Assembly: GCA_900768535.1 (NCBI GenBank)
Contig: CAAGDE010000125.1
Span: 1-20,141 of the forward strand
Source: Clostridia bacterium
GTDB taxonomy: Bacteria; Bacillota; Clostridia; Oscillospirales; CAG-272
DNA: 20,141 bases
Direction: 5' to 3'
Shown here in pieces: positions 1 through 6,914 of the stretch. The position numbers and the translations under genes are program-made. Within the stretch, counting starts at the first letter, position 1; every line of letters begins with the position of its first letter. The notes under the pieces were generated by a model. It was not told where the DNA came from. It worked only from the letters and a program-made list of their open reading frames with translations, and did no database searches.

Positions 1-249
1 AACAAGAAATTCAATCAGTGCTTTAGCATAGCCTTTTCGCTGAAATGGGGGAACTGTAGCGATATTCTTAATTTCAAGTATTCCATTCCCTTCGTCCGTT
101 ACGACACACTCGCATTTCACTCCGTCATCATCAAGAACAAACATTTTACCTTTATAGAGATAACGGTCAACCATATCTTCCTGCTCATCCGCCAACAGGA
201 GCAAATCAAGATATTGTTTTTTGTTTTCTGTAACTTCTACAATTCTCAT
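1..249 (-). CDS. GNAT family N-acetyltransferase, N-terminal 83 residues (gene runs off the left edge)
   Basis: GNAT enzymes transfer an acetyl group from acetyl-CoA to an amine; the substrate here cannot be told. The visible protein starts MRIVEVTENK. It shows beta strands around residues 36-52 (KMFVLDDDGVKCECVV), then the strand and acetyl-CoA pyrophosphate-binding loop of GNAT motif A: IKNIATVPPFQ followed by R71-K72-G73-Y74-A75, matching Q/R-x-x-G-x-G/A. The rest of the domain lies outside the window. The ATG at 249 is preceded by an AGGTG ribosome site about 7 bases upstream and by a consensus promoter. The gene is AT-rich (about 37% GC), unlike the GC-rich genes from 852 onward, which fits recent acquisition. 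The family is secure; the specific function is unknown. Confidence 0.85.
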   Translation of the reverse strand, partial: MRIVEVTENKKQYLDLLLLADEQEDMVDRYLYKGKMFVLDDDGVKCECVVTDEGNGILEIKNIATVPPFQRKGYAKALIEFLV

Positions 250-285
250 CTATCACACCTGCAAATTCCGATTTATCGATATTTT

Positions 286-314
286 ATTATACCATAAATC
301 TTCCCGATTTTCAA
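286..314 (-). promoter_or_regulatory. Sigma-A-type promoter of the GNAT gene
   Basis: On the minus strand TTGAAA (309-314) and a perfect TATAAT (286-291) are separated by exactly 17 bases. The start codon of the acetyltransferase is at 249, giving a short leader with an AGGTG ribosome site. The gene therefore has its own promoter. Confidence 0.8.
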
Positions 315-393
315 TCTCAATCGCGCAAGAAACTTTGAAAGGAATACCGCCGAGCGAGAAAGGCTCTCAACAAACTGATAACAATCAAATTTA

Positions 394-437
394 GCCCTTT
401 TCGTGAGTCCGAGTCCGGACACAGTATCGAAAAGGGC
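394..437. repeat. Large nested inverted repeat between the GNAT gene and tRNA-Gln
   Basis: The outer arms GCCCTTTTCG (394-403) and CGAAAAGGGC (428-437) are perfect 10-bp complements. Inside them GTCCG (407-411) and CGGAC (416-420) form a second stem with a 4-base loop. Neither strand has a T-run directly after the stem, so this is not a standard terminator. No coding sequence crosses it convincingly. The 250-551 gap otherwise holds only the GNAT promoter and the terminator at 476-511. Confidence 0.6.
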
Positions 438-475
438 AAAAGGGATCTATGAAACTCTGAAAAAATGCAGGGTCG

Positions 476-511
476 AAAAAACGGGAGAAATCTCTCGAAA
501 TCTCCCGTTTT
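476..511 (-). terminator. Rho-independent terminator downstream of tRNA-Gln
   Basis: Arms 478-488 and 501-511 (AAAACGGGAGA / TCTCCCGTTTT) form a perfect 11-bp stem with a 12-base loop. Read on the minus strand it ends in six T (481 to 476), about 40 bases after the tRNA 3' end. A T-rich tract also follows on the plus strand, so it could work in both directions. Confidence 0.75.
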
Positions 512-551
512 CTCGTTTTTCCTCGTCCGGATCTAAATTGACTTGTCATCA

Positions 552-626
552 TGGCTGGGGTGGCCGGATTCGGACCGACGGGTGCCAGAGTCAAAGTCTG
601 GTGCCTTACCGCTTGGCTACACCCCA
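552..626 (-). tRNA. tRNA-Gln (anticodon TTG), CCA encoded
   Basis: The 75-base gene folds as a full cloverleaf. The acceptor stem is TGGGGTG/CACCCCA, the D-arm GCC/GGC with a GG-containing loop, the anticodon arm CCAGA-CTTTGAC-TCTGG with anticodon TTG, the variable loop CACCC, and the T-arm GTCGG/CCGGC. The discriminator is G and CCA is encoded. It reads CAA/CAG glutamine codons. The T-loop is TCCGAAT rather than TTCGAAT, so position 55, almost always U (pseudouridine), is C. It has its own consensus promoter and terminator and so is transcribed alone. Its 3' end faces the AT-rich left flank. Confidence 0.95.
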
Positions 627-638
627 ATATACCTCAAT

Positions 639-667
639 AGTATACCACAAATCCCGGATTCTGTCAA
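639..667 (-). promoter_or_regulatory. Promoter of tRNA-Gln
   Basis: On the minus strand TTGACA (662-667) and TATACT (639-644) are 17 bases apart. The tRNA 5' end is 12 bases past the -10 box, as expected for a tRNA with a very short leader. The stretch 668-770, between this and the next promoter, is T-rich with no gene. Confidence 0.85.
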
Positions 668-770
668 TATGTTTTTGCACTTTTTCTGCTTTGCCGCTTC
701 CGCTTTTTTCGGAAAAGGGGCAAAAAAGATGCTTTTTTTATGTTTTTGACGCCTTTTTTGCATTCTGTAA

Positions 771-799
771 TTGACAAATCGCCATCCCGGCGGTATAAT
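771..799 (+). promoter_or_regulatory. Sigma-A promoter of the peptidase pair
   Basis: A perfect TTGACA (771-776) and a perfect TATAAT (794-799) are separated by 17 bases. This should be a strong constitutive promoter. Transcription would start near 806, giving a leader of about 45 bases before the ATG at 852. It diverges from the tRNA-Gln promoter. Confidence 0.88.
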
Positions 800-823
800 A
801 GTAGTATCATTTTACAGAAAGAT

Positions 824-840
824 TGCCGGGGTCCCCGGCA
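824..840 (+). promoter_or_regulatory. GC-rich hairpin in the mRNA leader, abutting the ribosome site
   Basis: TGCCGGG (824-830) and CCCGGCA (834-840) pair perfectly around a 3-base loop. The stem ends at the first base of the AGAGG ribosome site (840-844) of the M29 aminopeptidase gene. Such a stem so close to the ribosome site could limit translation initiation or protect the 5' end of the mRNA. The function is inferred from position only. Confidence 0.45.
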
Positions 841-851
841 GAGGAATGGGT

Positions 852-2087
852 ATGAAAAAAACGGTTCTCAGAAAATACGCGCGTTTGATTGCTGCCGAGG
901 GCGGCAAGGTTCAGAAGGGGCAGGATGTCATCATTCTGGCTTCGGTCGAACAGCCGGAATTCGCTCGCCTGGTTGCAGAGGAGTGCTATCGGTGCGGCGC
1001 CAGGAAGGTTGTTGTGGACTGGACGTATCAGCCGCTGACCAAGCTCAATCTGAAGTCCTGCTCGGTGACCACGCTGTCGAAGGTGGAGGATTGGGAGGTC
1101 GAAAAGCTGAAGCACCAGGTGGAAACGCTCCCGGTCCGTATTTATCTGGAATCCGATGATCCGGACGGTCTGAAGGGGATCAATCAGTCCAAGCGCGCAA
1201 AGTCCGCGCAGGCGCGCTATAAGGTCATCAAGCCCTTCCGCGATGAGATGGAAAACAGGTACCAGTGGTGCATTGCCGCCATTCCGGGTGCGGCGTGGGC
1301 AAAGAAGGTGTTCCCCGGAGTCAGCCGCGGAAAGGCGATGGAAATGCTGTGGGAGAAAATCCTTTACACCGTCCGTGTGGAGGAGGACAACGATCCGGTT
1401 GCCGCATGGGAGGCGCACAACAACGATCTCCACGCCCGTTGTGACTATCTCAACAGCCTGGGGCTGACCGCTCTGGAGTACAGGTCCTCGAACGGCACCG
1501 ATTTCAGGGTCGGACTGCTGGACAATGCGCTCTTTATGGGGGGCGCGGAGGAGCTGCTGGGTAAAAAAGGGCTTTTCTACAACCCGAATATGCCCTCCGA
1601 GGAGGTGTTCACCTCTCCGAAGAAGGGCGTGGCGGACGGCATTGTCCACGCGTCCAAGCCGCTTTCCTACAACGGCGAGCTGATCGAAAACTTCTGGATC
1701 CGCTTTGAGGACGGCAAGGCGGTGGAGGTTCACGCGGAGAAGAACGAGCCCCTGCTGCGGGAGATGGTCGGCATGGACGAGGGCGCGGCGTACCTCGGTG
1801 AGTGCGCGCTGGTGCCCTTTGAAAGCCCGATCAATCAGACCGGGGTGCTGTTCTACAACACGCTGTTTGACGAGAACGCCGCCTGCCATCTGGCGCTGGG
1901 TCACGGCTTTACCAATGTCATCAAGGGGTACGAGAATCACACCACCAAGGAGCTGTACGGCATGGGAATCAACGAATCGATGATCCATGTGGACTTCATG
2001 ATCGGCACCCGCGATCTTTCCGTTACCGGTGTGACCCGGGACGGCAAGCGCGTTCCGATCTTTGAGAACGGCACGTGGGCGTTCTGA
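852..2087 (+). CDS. M29 family metallo-aminopeptidase (AmpS/PepS type)
   Basis: This cytoplasmic metalloenzyme removes N-terminal residues from peptides. It has 411 residues, the usual length of the family. The metal-site segments come in order: NMPSEEVFTSP (Glu250/251), AYLGECALVP (Glu317), ACHLALG (His346) and HVDFMIGTRD (His379, Asp381). These match the known Glu, Glu, His, His, Asp ligands of the M29 family. Residue 353 is Phe near where characterised members have a catalytic Tyr; an alignment would settle this. The ATG at 852 is preferred over the in-frame ATG at 846 because AGAGG (840-844) lies 7 bases upstream of it, and the protein then begins MKKTVLRKYA as family members do. The gene sits 1 base before pepT, so the two are co-transcribed as a peptide-salvage unit. 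Confidence 0.93.
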   Translation: MKKTVLRKYARLIAAEGGKVQKGQDVIILASVEQPEFARLVAEECYRCGARKVVVDWTYQPLTKLNLKSCSVTTLSKVEDWEVEKLKHQVETLPVRIYLESDDPDGLKGINQSKRAKSAQARYKVIKPFRDEMENRYQWCIAAIPGAAWAKKVFPGVSRGKAMEMLWEKILYTVRVEEDNDPVAAWEAHNNDLHARCDYLNSLGLTALEYRSSNGTDFRVGLLDNALFMGGAEELLGKKGLFYNPNMPSEEVFTSPKKGVADGIVHASKPLSYNGELIENFWIRFEDGKAVEVHAEKNEPLLREMVGMDEGAAYLGECALVPFESPINQTGVLFYNTLFDENAACHLALGHGFTNVIKGYENHTTKELYGMGINESMIHVDFMIGTRDLSVTGVTRDGKRVPIFENGTWAF

Positions 2088-2088
2088 T

Positions 2089-3312
2089 ATGGCAATGACG
2101 GTACTGGATCGGTTTCTGGAGCTGGTTTCGTTTGACACCCGGTCGGATGAGCACAGCGAAACGGTTCCCAGCACACCGGGACAGAAGGTGCTGGGGGCGC
2201 ATTTGGCGGAGGAATTGCGCCGGCTGGGGCTGGCGGACGTGTCGATGGACGAAAACGGGTATGTGATGGGGTATCTGCCGGCAACGAAGGGGCAGGAGGA
2301 TGCACCCGTCCTCGGCTTCCTTTCGCATATGGATACCTCCCCGGATGCATCGGGGGCGAACATCAAGCCGTGCATCGTGGAATATCGGGGCGGGGATGTG
2401 CCGCTGGCAAACGGGGATGTGATCTCCCTTGCCGCGTTTCCCTTTCTTTCGCGCTATGTCGGTCAGCATCTGGTGGTGACCGACGGCACCACGCTGCTCG
2501 GCGCGGACGACAAAGCGGGCGTGGCGGAGATTCTTGCCGCCTGCGCGTATCTGACCGAGCATCCGGACATCCCGCACGGAAGGATTGCGGTGGGATTTAC
2601 GCCGGACGAGGAGATCGGCTGCGGCGCGGATCACTTTGACGTGAAGCGGTTCGGCGCAGACGCTGCCTACACGGTGGACGGCGGTGAACTGGGCGAAATC
2701 GAGTTCGAAAACTTCAATGCGGCGTCGGCAACGGTTGAGGTGCAGGGGGTGAACATTCATCCCGGCAGTGCGAAGAACCGGATGAAGAACGCGGTTCTGA
2801 TGCTCTGCGAATGGCTGAACGGTCTGCCCGCCGCGGAGACGCCGGCGCATACCGAGGGGTACGAGGGCTTTTACCATGTTCACGGTATGGAGGGGAACGA
2901 AACGCACGCGCGTGCCGACCTTCTGATCCGTGATCATGACCGGACGTCCTTTGAAGCACGCAAGGCGTTCCTTTCCCGTCTGACGGCGTATGAGAACGCG
3001 GTGTGGGGAGAGGGGAGCTTTACCCTGACGGTAAAGGACAGCTACTACAACATGAAGGAGCAGATCCTGCCGCACATGGAGCTGATTGAGAACGCGAAGG
3101 CGGCGATGCGCGCGGTCGGCGTGGAGCCGGTTACGGTCCCCATCCGGGGCGGAACGGACGGCGCACGGCTTTCCTTTATGGGCTTGCCCTGCCCGAACCT
3201 CTGCACCGGCGGCGCGAATTTCCACGGCGTTCACGAGTTCATCCCGGTCGAATCGATGGAAAAAATGGTGGCGGTGCTGGTGGAACTGATGAAGCGCCCG
3301 GCGGGGGTGTAA
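2089..3312 (+). CDS. pepT: Peptidase T (tripeptide aminopeptidase, M20B)
   Basis: PepT cleaves the N-terminal residue from tripeptides in the cytoplasm, the last stage of peptide breakdown. At 407 residues it is the normal length. The di-zinc site is intact: SHMDTSPD (His80, Asp82), GADDKAG (Asp140), TPDEEIG (catalytic Glu174, ligand Glu175), TVDGGE (Asp197) and FHGVHEF (His379). The lid/dimerisation region with NIHPGSAKNRM lies at about 222-232. The ATG at 2089 starts one base after the stop of the M29 aminopeptidase and has no strong ribosome site of its own, so translation is probably coupled. An ATG at 2095 is an alternative. The long hairpin terminator at 3368-3408 ends the unit. Confidence 0.96.
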   Translation: MAMTVLDRFLELVSFDTRSDEHSETVPSTPGQKVLGAHLAEELRRLGLADVSMDENGYVMGYLPATKGQEDAPVLGFLSHMDTSPDASGANIKPCIVEYRGGDVPLANGDVISLAAFPFLSRYVGQHLVVTDGTTLLGADDKAGVAEILAACAYLTEHPDIPHGRIAVGFTPDEEIGCGADHFDVKRFGADAAYTVDGGELGEIEFENFNAASATVEVQGVNIHPGSAKNRMKNAVLMLCEWLNGLPAAETPAHTEGYEGFYHVHGMEGNETHARADLLIRDHDRTSFEARKAFLSRLTAYENAVWGEGSFTLTVKDSYYNMKEQILPHMELIENAKAAMRAVGVEPVTVPIRGGTDGARLSFMGLPCPNLCTGGANFHGVHEFIPVESMEKMVAVLVELMKRPAGV

Positions 3313-3367
3313 ATCGGATGCCGGAGAACGGCTGAAAACGCTGCTGTGCGACAAAAAAATGCAAAAG

Positions 3368-3408
3368 CACCTCCTGCGGGCGGGGAATCCGTCTGCGGGA
3401 GGTGTTTT
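3368..3408. terminator. Long bidirectional terminator between converging operons
   Basis: The stem covers 3368-3404: CACCTCCTGC pairs with GCGGGAGGTG and the helix continues with GGGCGG/CCGTCT, about 16 bp with G-T wobbles around a 5-base loop. TTTT follows on the plus strand. On the minus strand the stem is followed by TTTTGCATTTTTTT. It therefore ends both the pepT unit and the leftward run that finishes with the SGNH hydrolase at 3423. Confidence 0.85.
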
Positions 3409-3422
3409 GTCGTATGATGATG

Positions 3423-4520
3423 TTATTTCAACAGCAGATTCTGCGTCAGTGCCACGCGCAGTTCCGCTTCGATGGCGTCTGCGAGCAGGGCAAAGCCGAG
3501 GTCGTTGGGGTGCGTGCCGTCCACGGTACACATTTCCTGATAGCGTCCGCGGAAAACGGAGGCACCGTCGATGTAGTAGACGTTCCTGTCCCCGGCGGCA
3601 CGGGCGCGGCGATAGGTCTCGTAAATGACGTCCCGGCGCGTGATGTTCTCCTCATAGTGGCTGTCAAAATCGTAGCGGGAGAGCATGATGTACGGAATTT
3701 CCGGGTGTGTCCGCCGGACGGCTTCATACAGGCGGTAGTGCGTTTTCCGCAGGTACTCCGCATCGGGGGCGTTGTGGTCGTAATCCGAGAGGAACGCGGA
3801 CATGGGAAGCTCTGCCAGATAGTCGAGCATCCGATCCTCCGCCCGCCCGTTGCCGGAGAAGCCGAGGTCAAGGAAGTCCAGCTGCAGCCGCCGGGAGAGA
3901 ATGTTCTGGTAGCAGTTGCCGGGTCTTGACGCACAGCCGCCCTGCGTGATGGAGCTGCCGTAGCAGACCACGGGCAATTCGTTCCGGTAGGGGAGCCCTT
4001 CCCCCGCGGCTGCGTCCCGCTCCAGTCCGATCAGAAGCGTTTTGACATTGGAATACAGCGGGAAATGGATGGTCAGACTGCGCATTTTGCGGGAGAGAAA
4101 CCGGATTTCCGATTCGTAGCCGTCCTTCATGTTCGTGGGCGGCACAAAGGTGCGCCAGTAGCGCGAGATGCCGGTGTCGGGATCGTCCACATACAGGTCA
4201 AAGCCGGCGCTCCCGGTCATTGCCATATGCGGCATCAGGCAGACGCAGGGCATGACGGCGTGGAGGACGATGACCTCCGAATCGGTGGAAAAGCGGACCC
4301 TTCCGCCCGCCGTGTTGCGGCTCAGCTGCAGGACCTGATTGCTGACTGCCCCCGCGGCTTCCTCCGGCATCCGGACGAATGCGGGCTGATTCCGGTAATC
4401 GTACAGACCGTACACCCGGAAAGGCTCCTGCCGGACGTCATAGAAGGTCAGATTTTCCCGGTTGCTGACGCCGCAGATGCGCAGATTTTGGTCGATTTCT
4501 TCAATGGATATCGGTTTCAT
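3423..4520 (-). CDS. SGNH/GDSL-family hydrolase with GxDLY N-terminal domain
   Basis: This is a predicted serine esterase or deacylase of 365 residues. The N-terminal beta domain carries the GFDLY signature (106-110) of the GxDLY domain that precedes GDSL_3-type lipase domains. The SGNH catalytic blocks follow: CYGSSITQGG (nucleophile Ser190), GFSGNG (Gly222/Asn224 region), DHNAPD (Asn250) and DGTHPND (Asp334, His337). No signal peptide or membrane segment is visible, so it is probably cytoplasmic. Carbohydrate acetyl esters are a plausible substrate from family knowledge, but the sequence does not prove it. AGGAG lies 10 bases before the ATG. It is the last gene of the leftward run, 33 bases after the small membrane peptide gene, and ends just before the shared terminator. 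Confidence 0.88.
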   Translation of the reverse strand: MKPISIEEIDQNLRICGVSNRENLTFYDVRQEPFRVYGLYDYRNQPAFVRMPEEAAGAVSNQVLQLSRNTAGGRVRFSTDSEVIVLHAVMPCVCLMPHMAMTGSAGFDLYVDDPDTGISRYWRTFVPPTNMKDGYESEIRFLSRKMRSLTIHFPLYSNVKTLLIGLERDAAAGEGLPYRNELPVVCYGSSITQGGCASRPGNCYQNILSRRLQLDFLDLGFSGNGRAEDRMLDYLAELPMSAFLSDYDHNAPDAEYLRKTHYRLYEAVRRTHPEIPYIMLSRYDFDSHYEENITRRDVIYETYRRARAAGDRNVYYIDGASVFRGRYQEMCTVDGTHPNDLGFALLADAIEAELRVALTQNLLLK

Positions 4521-4553
4521 GGTTGCAGTGCTCCTTTTGTCGGGGGATTTTCG

Positions 4554-4688
4554 TCAGGCAAAGAAATGAAAGATGAGATCCAGGATGACGGTCAGTGCGG
4601 TTCCGGTGACAAGAATGCTCAGGATGAGGGCGAGGATCCGGACCTTCCTGGAAAAGCGGGGCTTGGCTGCGGTTTGTTTGTTCTGCAT
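4554..4688 (-). CDS. Small single-pass membrane protein, 44 residues
   Basis: The product begins MQNKQTAAKPRFSRKVRIL. It has a basic N-terminal part (Lys4, Lys9, Arg11, Arg14, Lys15, Arg17), then one hydrophobic helix at about 18-43, and ends HFFA. This layout predicts an N-in single-pass membrane peptide. An AAGGAG ribosome site (4698-4703) lies about 9 bases before the ATG, as good as any in the window. The gene lies 20 bases after parC and 33 before the SGNH hydrolase, in line with the operon, which supports it being real. It resembles the short 'basic head plus one helix' proteins (DUF4044-like) found in Firmicutes, but I cannot assign it firmly. Function unknown. Confidence 0.65.
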   Translation of the reverse strand: MQNKQTAAKPRFSRKVRILALILSILVTGTALTVILDLIFHFFA

Positions 4689-4708
4689 GGTTTTATCTCC
4701 TTTTCCGG

Positions 4709-6895
4709 TTATTTCAGCGGCACACCGGTTGCCGGTATTTTGAGTTTTTTGAGTCCCTTGGAGCCGTCCGCGAATTCCGAGAGGTCGGTGGTGGCGCGGA
4801 CCACGGTCTGACCGGGCTTGAGCGACATCAGCGTGACGCCGCCGGAGGTGCGTGTGGACATCAGCGGGATGAGCGTGGATTTGATGACGATGCCGCGGTT
4901 GTCACTGCCGACCAGCAGGATTTCCATCGGCTCCTTTTCATAGAACGCCGCAACAACCGGGGATTTTGCCGAGAACGCCGAGGTGATCCGGCGCCGGTTG
5001 CCGGTGATCTCGTAGTTTGACATCGACACGCGCACGCCCTTTCCGTTTTCGAACAGGAAGATCACGTTTTCCTTGGCGGGATAGCTGTTCTGCACGTTCA
5101 TCAGGATGGGCTTTTCGTCCGGATCCATCTTCAGCTTCACCGGCAGGTATTCGCCCAGCGCCGAAGCCTTGGCGGTGTCGAAATCGTCCGCCTTGGCGCG
5201 GTAGAGCTGTGCATGGTCGGTGAAGAAGATCAGATCGTCGCGGTTCTCTCCGTCCATCATGTTCAGGATGCTGTCGCCGTCCTTGCACTTCTGCTCATCG
5301 TTTCCGCGCAGGGACTGGAAGGTGATCTTTTTGAAGTAGCCCTCACGCGTCAGCACGAACCGGGCGTTGTAGTTCTCCGCCTCGTTCAGCTCCTCGCTTG
5401 TGACCTGCTTCCAGGAGGTGACGATCTGCGACCGCCGCGCCTGACCGTACTTCTTTTTGATCTCCTGCAGCTGACCGATGATGACCGCCTTCTGCCGCAG
5501 CTCGTCCGCTAAGATCTCCTCCATTTCGGCGATCTCCTTCTGCAGTCCCTCAATGTCGGAGATGCGGTTGAGGATATACTCGCGGTTGAGGTTGCGGAGC
5601 TTGATGTCGGCGATGTAGTTTGCCTGAATTTCATCGATGTCAAAGCCCTTCATCAGGTTGGGGACCACGTCCTCCTCCTTTTCGGTCTTGCGGATGATGC
5701 GGATGGCTTTGTCGATGTCGAGCAGGATCTTGCCCAGTGCCAGCAGGAGGTGGAGCTTGTCCTTTTTCTTTTGCAGATCGAATTCCAGCTCCCGGCGCAG
5801 GCATCCCAGGCGGAAGCGGATCCACTCGGCCAGGATCCCGCAGAGCCCCATGGTGCGCGGGACGGAATCGATGAGCACATTGAAGTTGCATTTGAAGCTG
5901 TCCTCCAGCGGGGTCTGGCGGAAAAGCCGCGCCATCAGCTTGTCGGGATCAACGCCCCGGCGGATGTCCAGCGTCAGCTTGAAGCCGTTGAGATCGATTT
6001 CATCGCGGAAGTCCGTGACCTCCTTGAGCTTTCCCTCCTTGTAGAGGGCGGTCAGCTTTGCCTGAATCAGCTCAATGGTGGTGGAGTAGGGGATCTGCAC
6101 GATTTCAATGCAGTTGTTGGCTTTGTCGAAGACGTAGCGCGCCCGCAGACGCACCGAGCCCTGTCCGGTTTCATAGATCTGCTTCATCTGCTCGCGTTCG
6201 TAGAGAATGACGCCGCCGCCGGAGAAATCGGGCGCCTTGATGATCTCCATCAGCTTGTCGACCGACAGGTTCGGCTTCCGGAGCATGGCAATGGTGCCGT
6301 CGCAGACCTCCGCCAGATTGAAGGAGCAGATGTTGGACGCCATGCCGACCGCAATGCCCATGTTCGGCATGACCAGGATGTTCGGGAAGGTGGTGGGGAG
6401 CAGAACCGGCTCCTTCATGGTGGCGTCGTAGTTGTCCACCATATCCACGGCGTTCTTGTCGATGCCGCCGAACAGCTCCGTACAGATGGGGTCGAGCTTG
6501 CACTCGGTGTACCGCGCGGCGGCGTACTTCATGTCGGAGGAATACTGCTTTCCGAAGGAGCCCTTGGAATCCACCAAGGGATGCAGAAGCGTTGCGTTGC
6601 CGCGCGTCAGACGCACCATGGTCTCGTAAATGGACGCGTCCCCGTGCGGGTTCAGGCGCATGGTCTGACCGACAATGTTCGCGCTTTTCGTCCGCGGACC
6701 CGTCAGCAGTCCCATTTTGTACATCGTATAGAGCAGCTTGCGGTGTGCCGGCTTCAGTCCGTCGATTTCCGGAATGGCGCGCGACACGATCACGCTCATG
6801 ACGTAGGGCATATAGTTCTTTTCAATGGTTTCGGTGATCGGCTGATAAACGATGGGGGCATAGTGAATGACTTTTTCTTCTTTTTTCTTCGCCAT
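4709..6895 (-). CDS. parC: DNA topoisomerase IV subunit A (ParC-type; type IIA topoisomerase)
   Basis: The A subunit cuts and rejoins DNA to decatenate chromosomes, working with a ParE ATPase. It has 728 residues, shorter than GyrA (about 800 or more). The breakage-reunion domain shows DGLKPAHRKLLY (45-56), NPHGDASIYETMVRL (82-96) and AAARYTE with catalytic Tyr129. A long coiled-coil tower follows at about 390-500, then a short beta-pinwheel C-terminal domain. I see no GyrA-box (QRRGGKG), which argues for ParC over GyrA. The residue equivalent to the quinolone-contact Ser83 of GyrA is Ala87, and Glu91 matches the acidic partner. No parE is in the window. The gene starts 19 bases after sua5. 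An AAAGGAA lies 13 bases before the ATG, rather far, so coupling with sua5 is likely. Confidence 0.9.
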   Translation of the reverse strand: MAKKKEEKVIHYAPIVYQPITETIEKNYMPYVMSVIVSRAIPEIDGLKPAHRKLLYTMYKMGLLTGPRTKSANIVGQTMRLNPHGDASIYETMVRLTRGNATLLHPLVDSKGSFGKQYSSDMKYAAARYTECKLDPICTELFGGIDKNAVDMVDNYDATMKEPVLLPTTFPNILVMPNMGIAVGMASNICSFNLAEVCDGTIAMLRKPNLSVDKLMEIIKAPDFSGGGVILYEREQMKQIYETGQGSVRLRARYVFDKANNCIEIVQIPYSTTIELIQAKLTALYKEGKLKEVTDFRDEIDLNGFKLTLDIRRGVDPDKLMARLFRQTPLEDSFKCNFNVLIDSVPRTMGLCGILAEWIRFRLGCLRRELEFDLQKKKDKLHLLLALGKILLDIDKAIRIIRKTEKEEDVVPNLMKGFDIDEIQANYIADIKLRNLNREYILNRISDIEGLQKEIAEMEEILADELRQKAVIIGQLQEIKKKYGQARRSQIVTSWKQVTSEELNEAENYNARFVLTREGYFKKITFQSLRGNDEQKCKDGDSILNMMDGENRDDLIFFTDHAQLYRAKADDFDTAKASALGEYLPVKLKMDPDEKPILMNVQNSYPAKENVIFLFENGKGVRVSMSNYEITGNRRRITSAFSAKSPVVAAFYEKEPMEILLVGSDNRGIVIKSTLIPLMSTRTSGGVTLMSLKPGQTVVRATTDLSEFADGSKGLKKLKIPATGVPLK

Positions 6896-6914
6896 GTCGA
6901 ACGGTGGATTCCTT

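Noticed and set aside
394..437. The nested hairpin as a transcription terminator
   Set aside because: Neither strand has a T-run after the stem, and a much better terminator for tRNA-Gln lies at 476-511.
403..774. A 123-codon plus-strand frame running through the tRNA-Gln gene
   Set aside because: It crosses the tRNA, its terminator and two promoters; no ribosome site or homology is evident.
807..2375. A 522-codon minus-strand frame opposite the M29 aminopeptidase and pepT
   Set aside because: It crosses two well-supported plus-strand genes and their junction; the composition is that of an antisense shadow.
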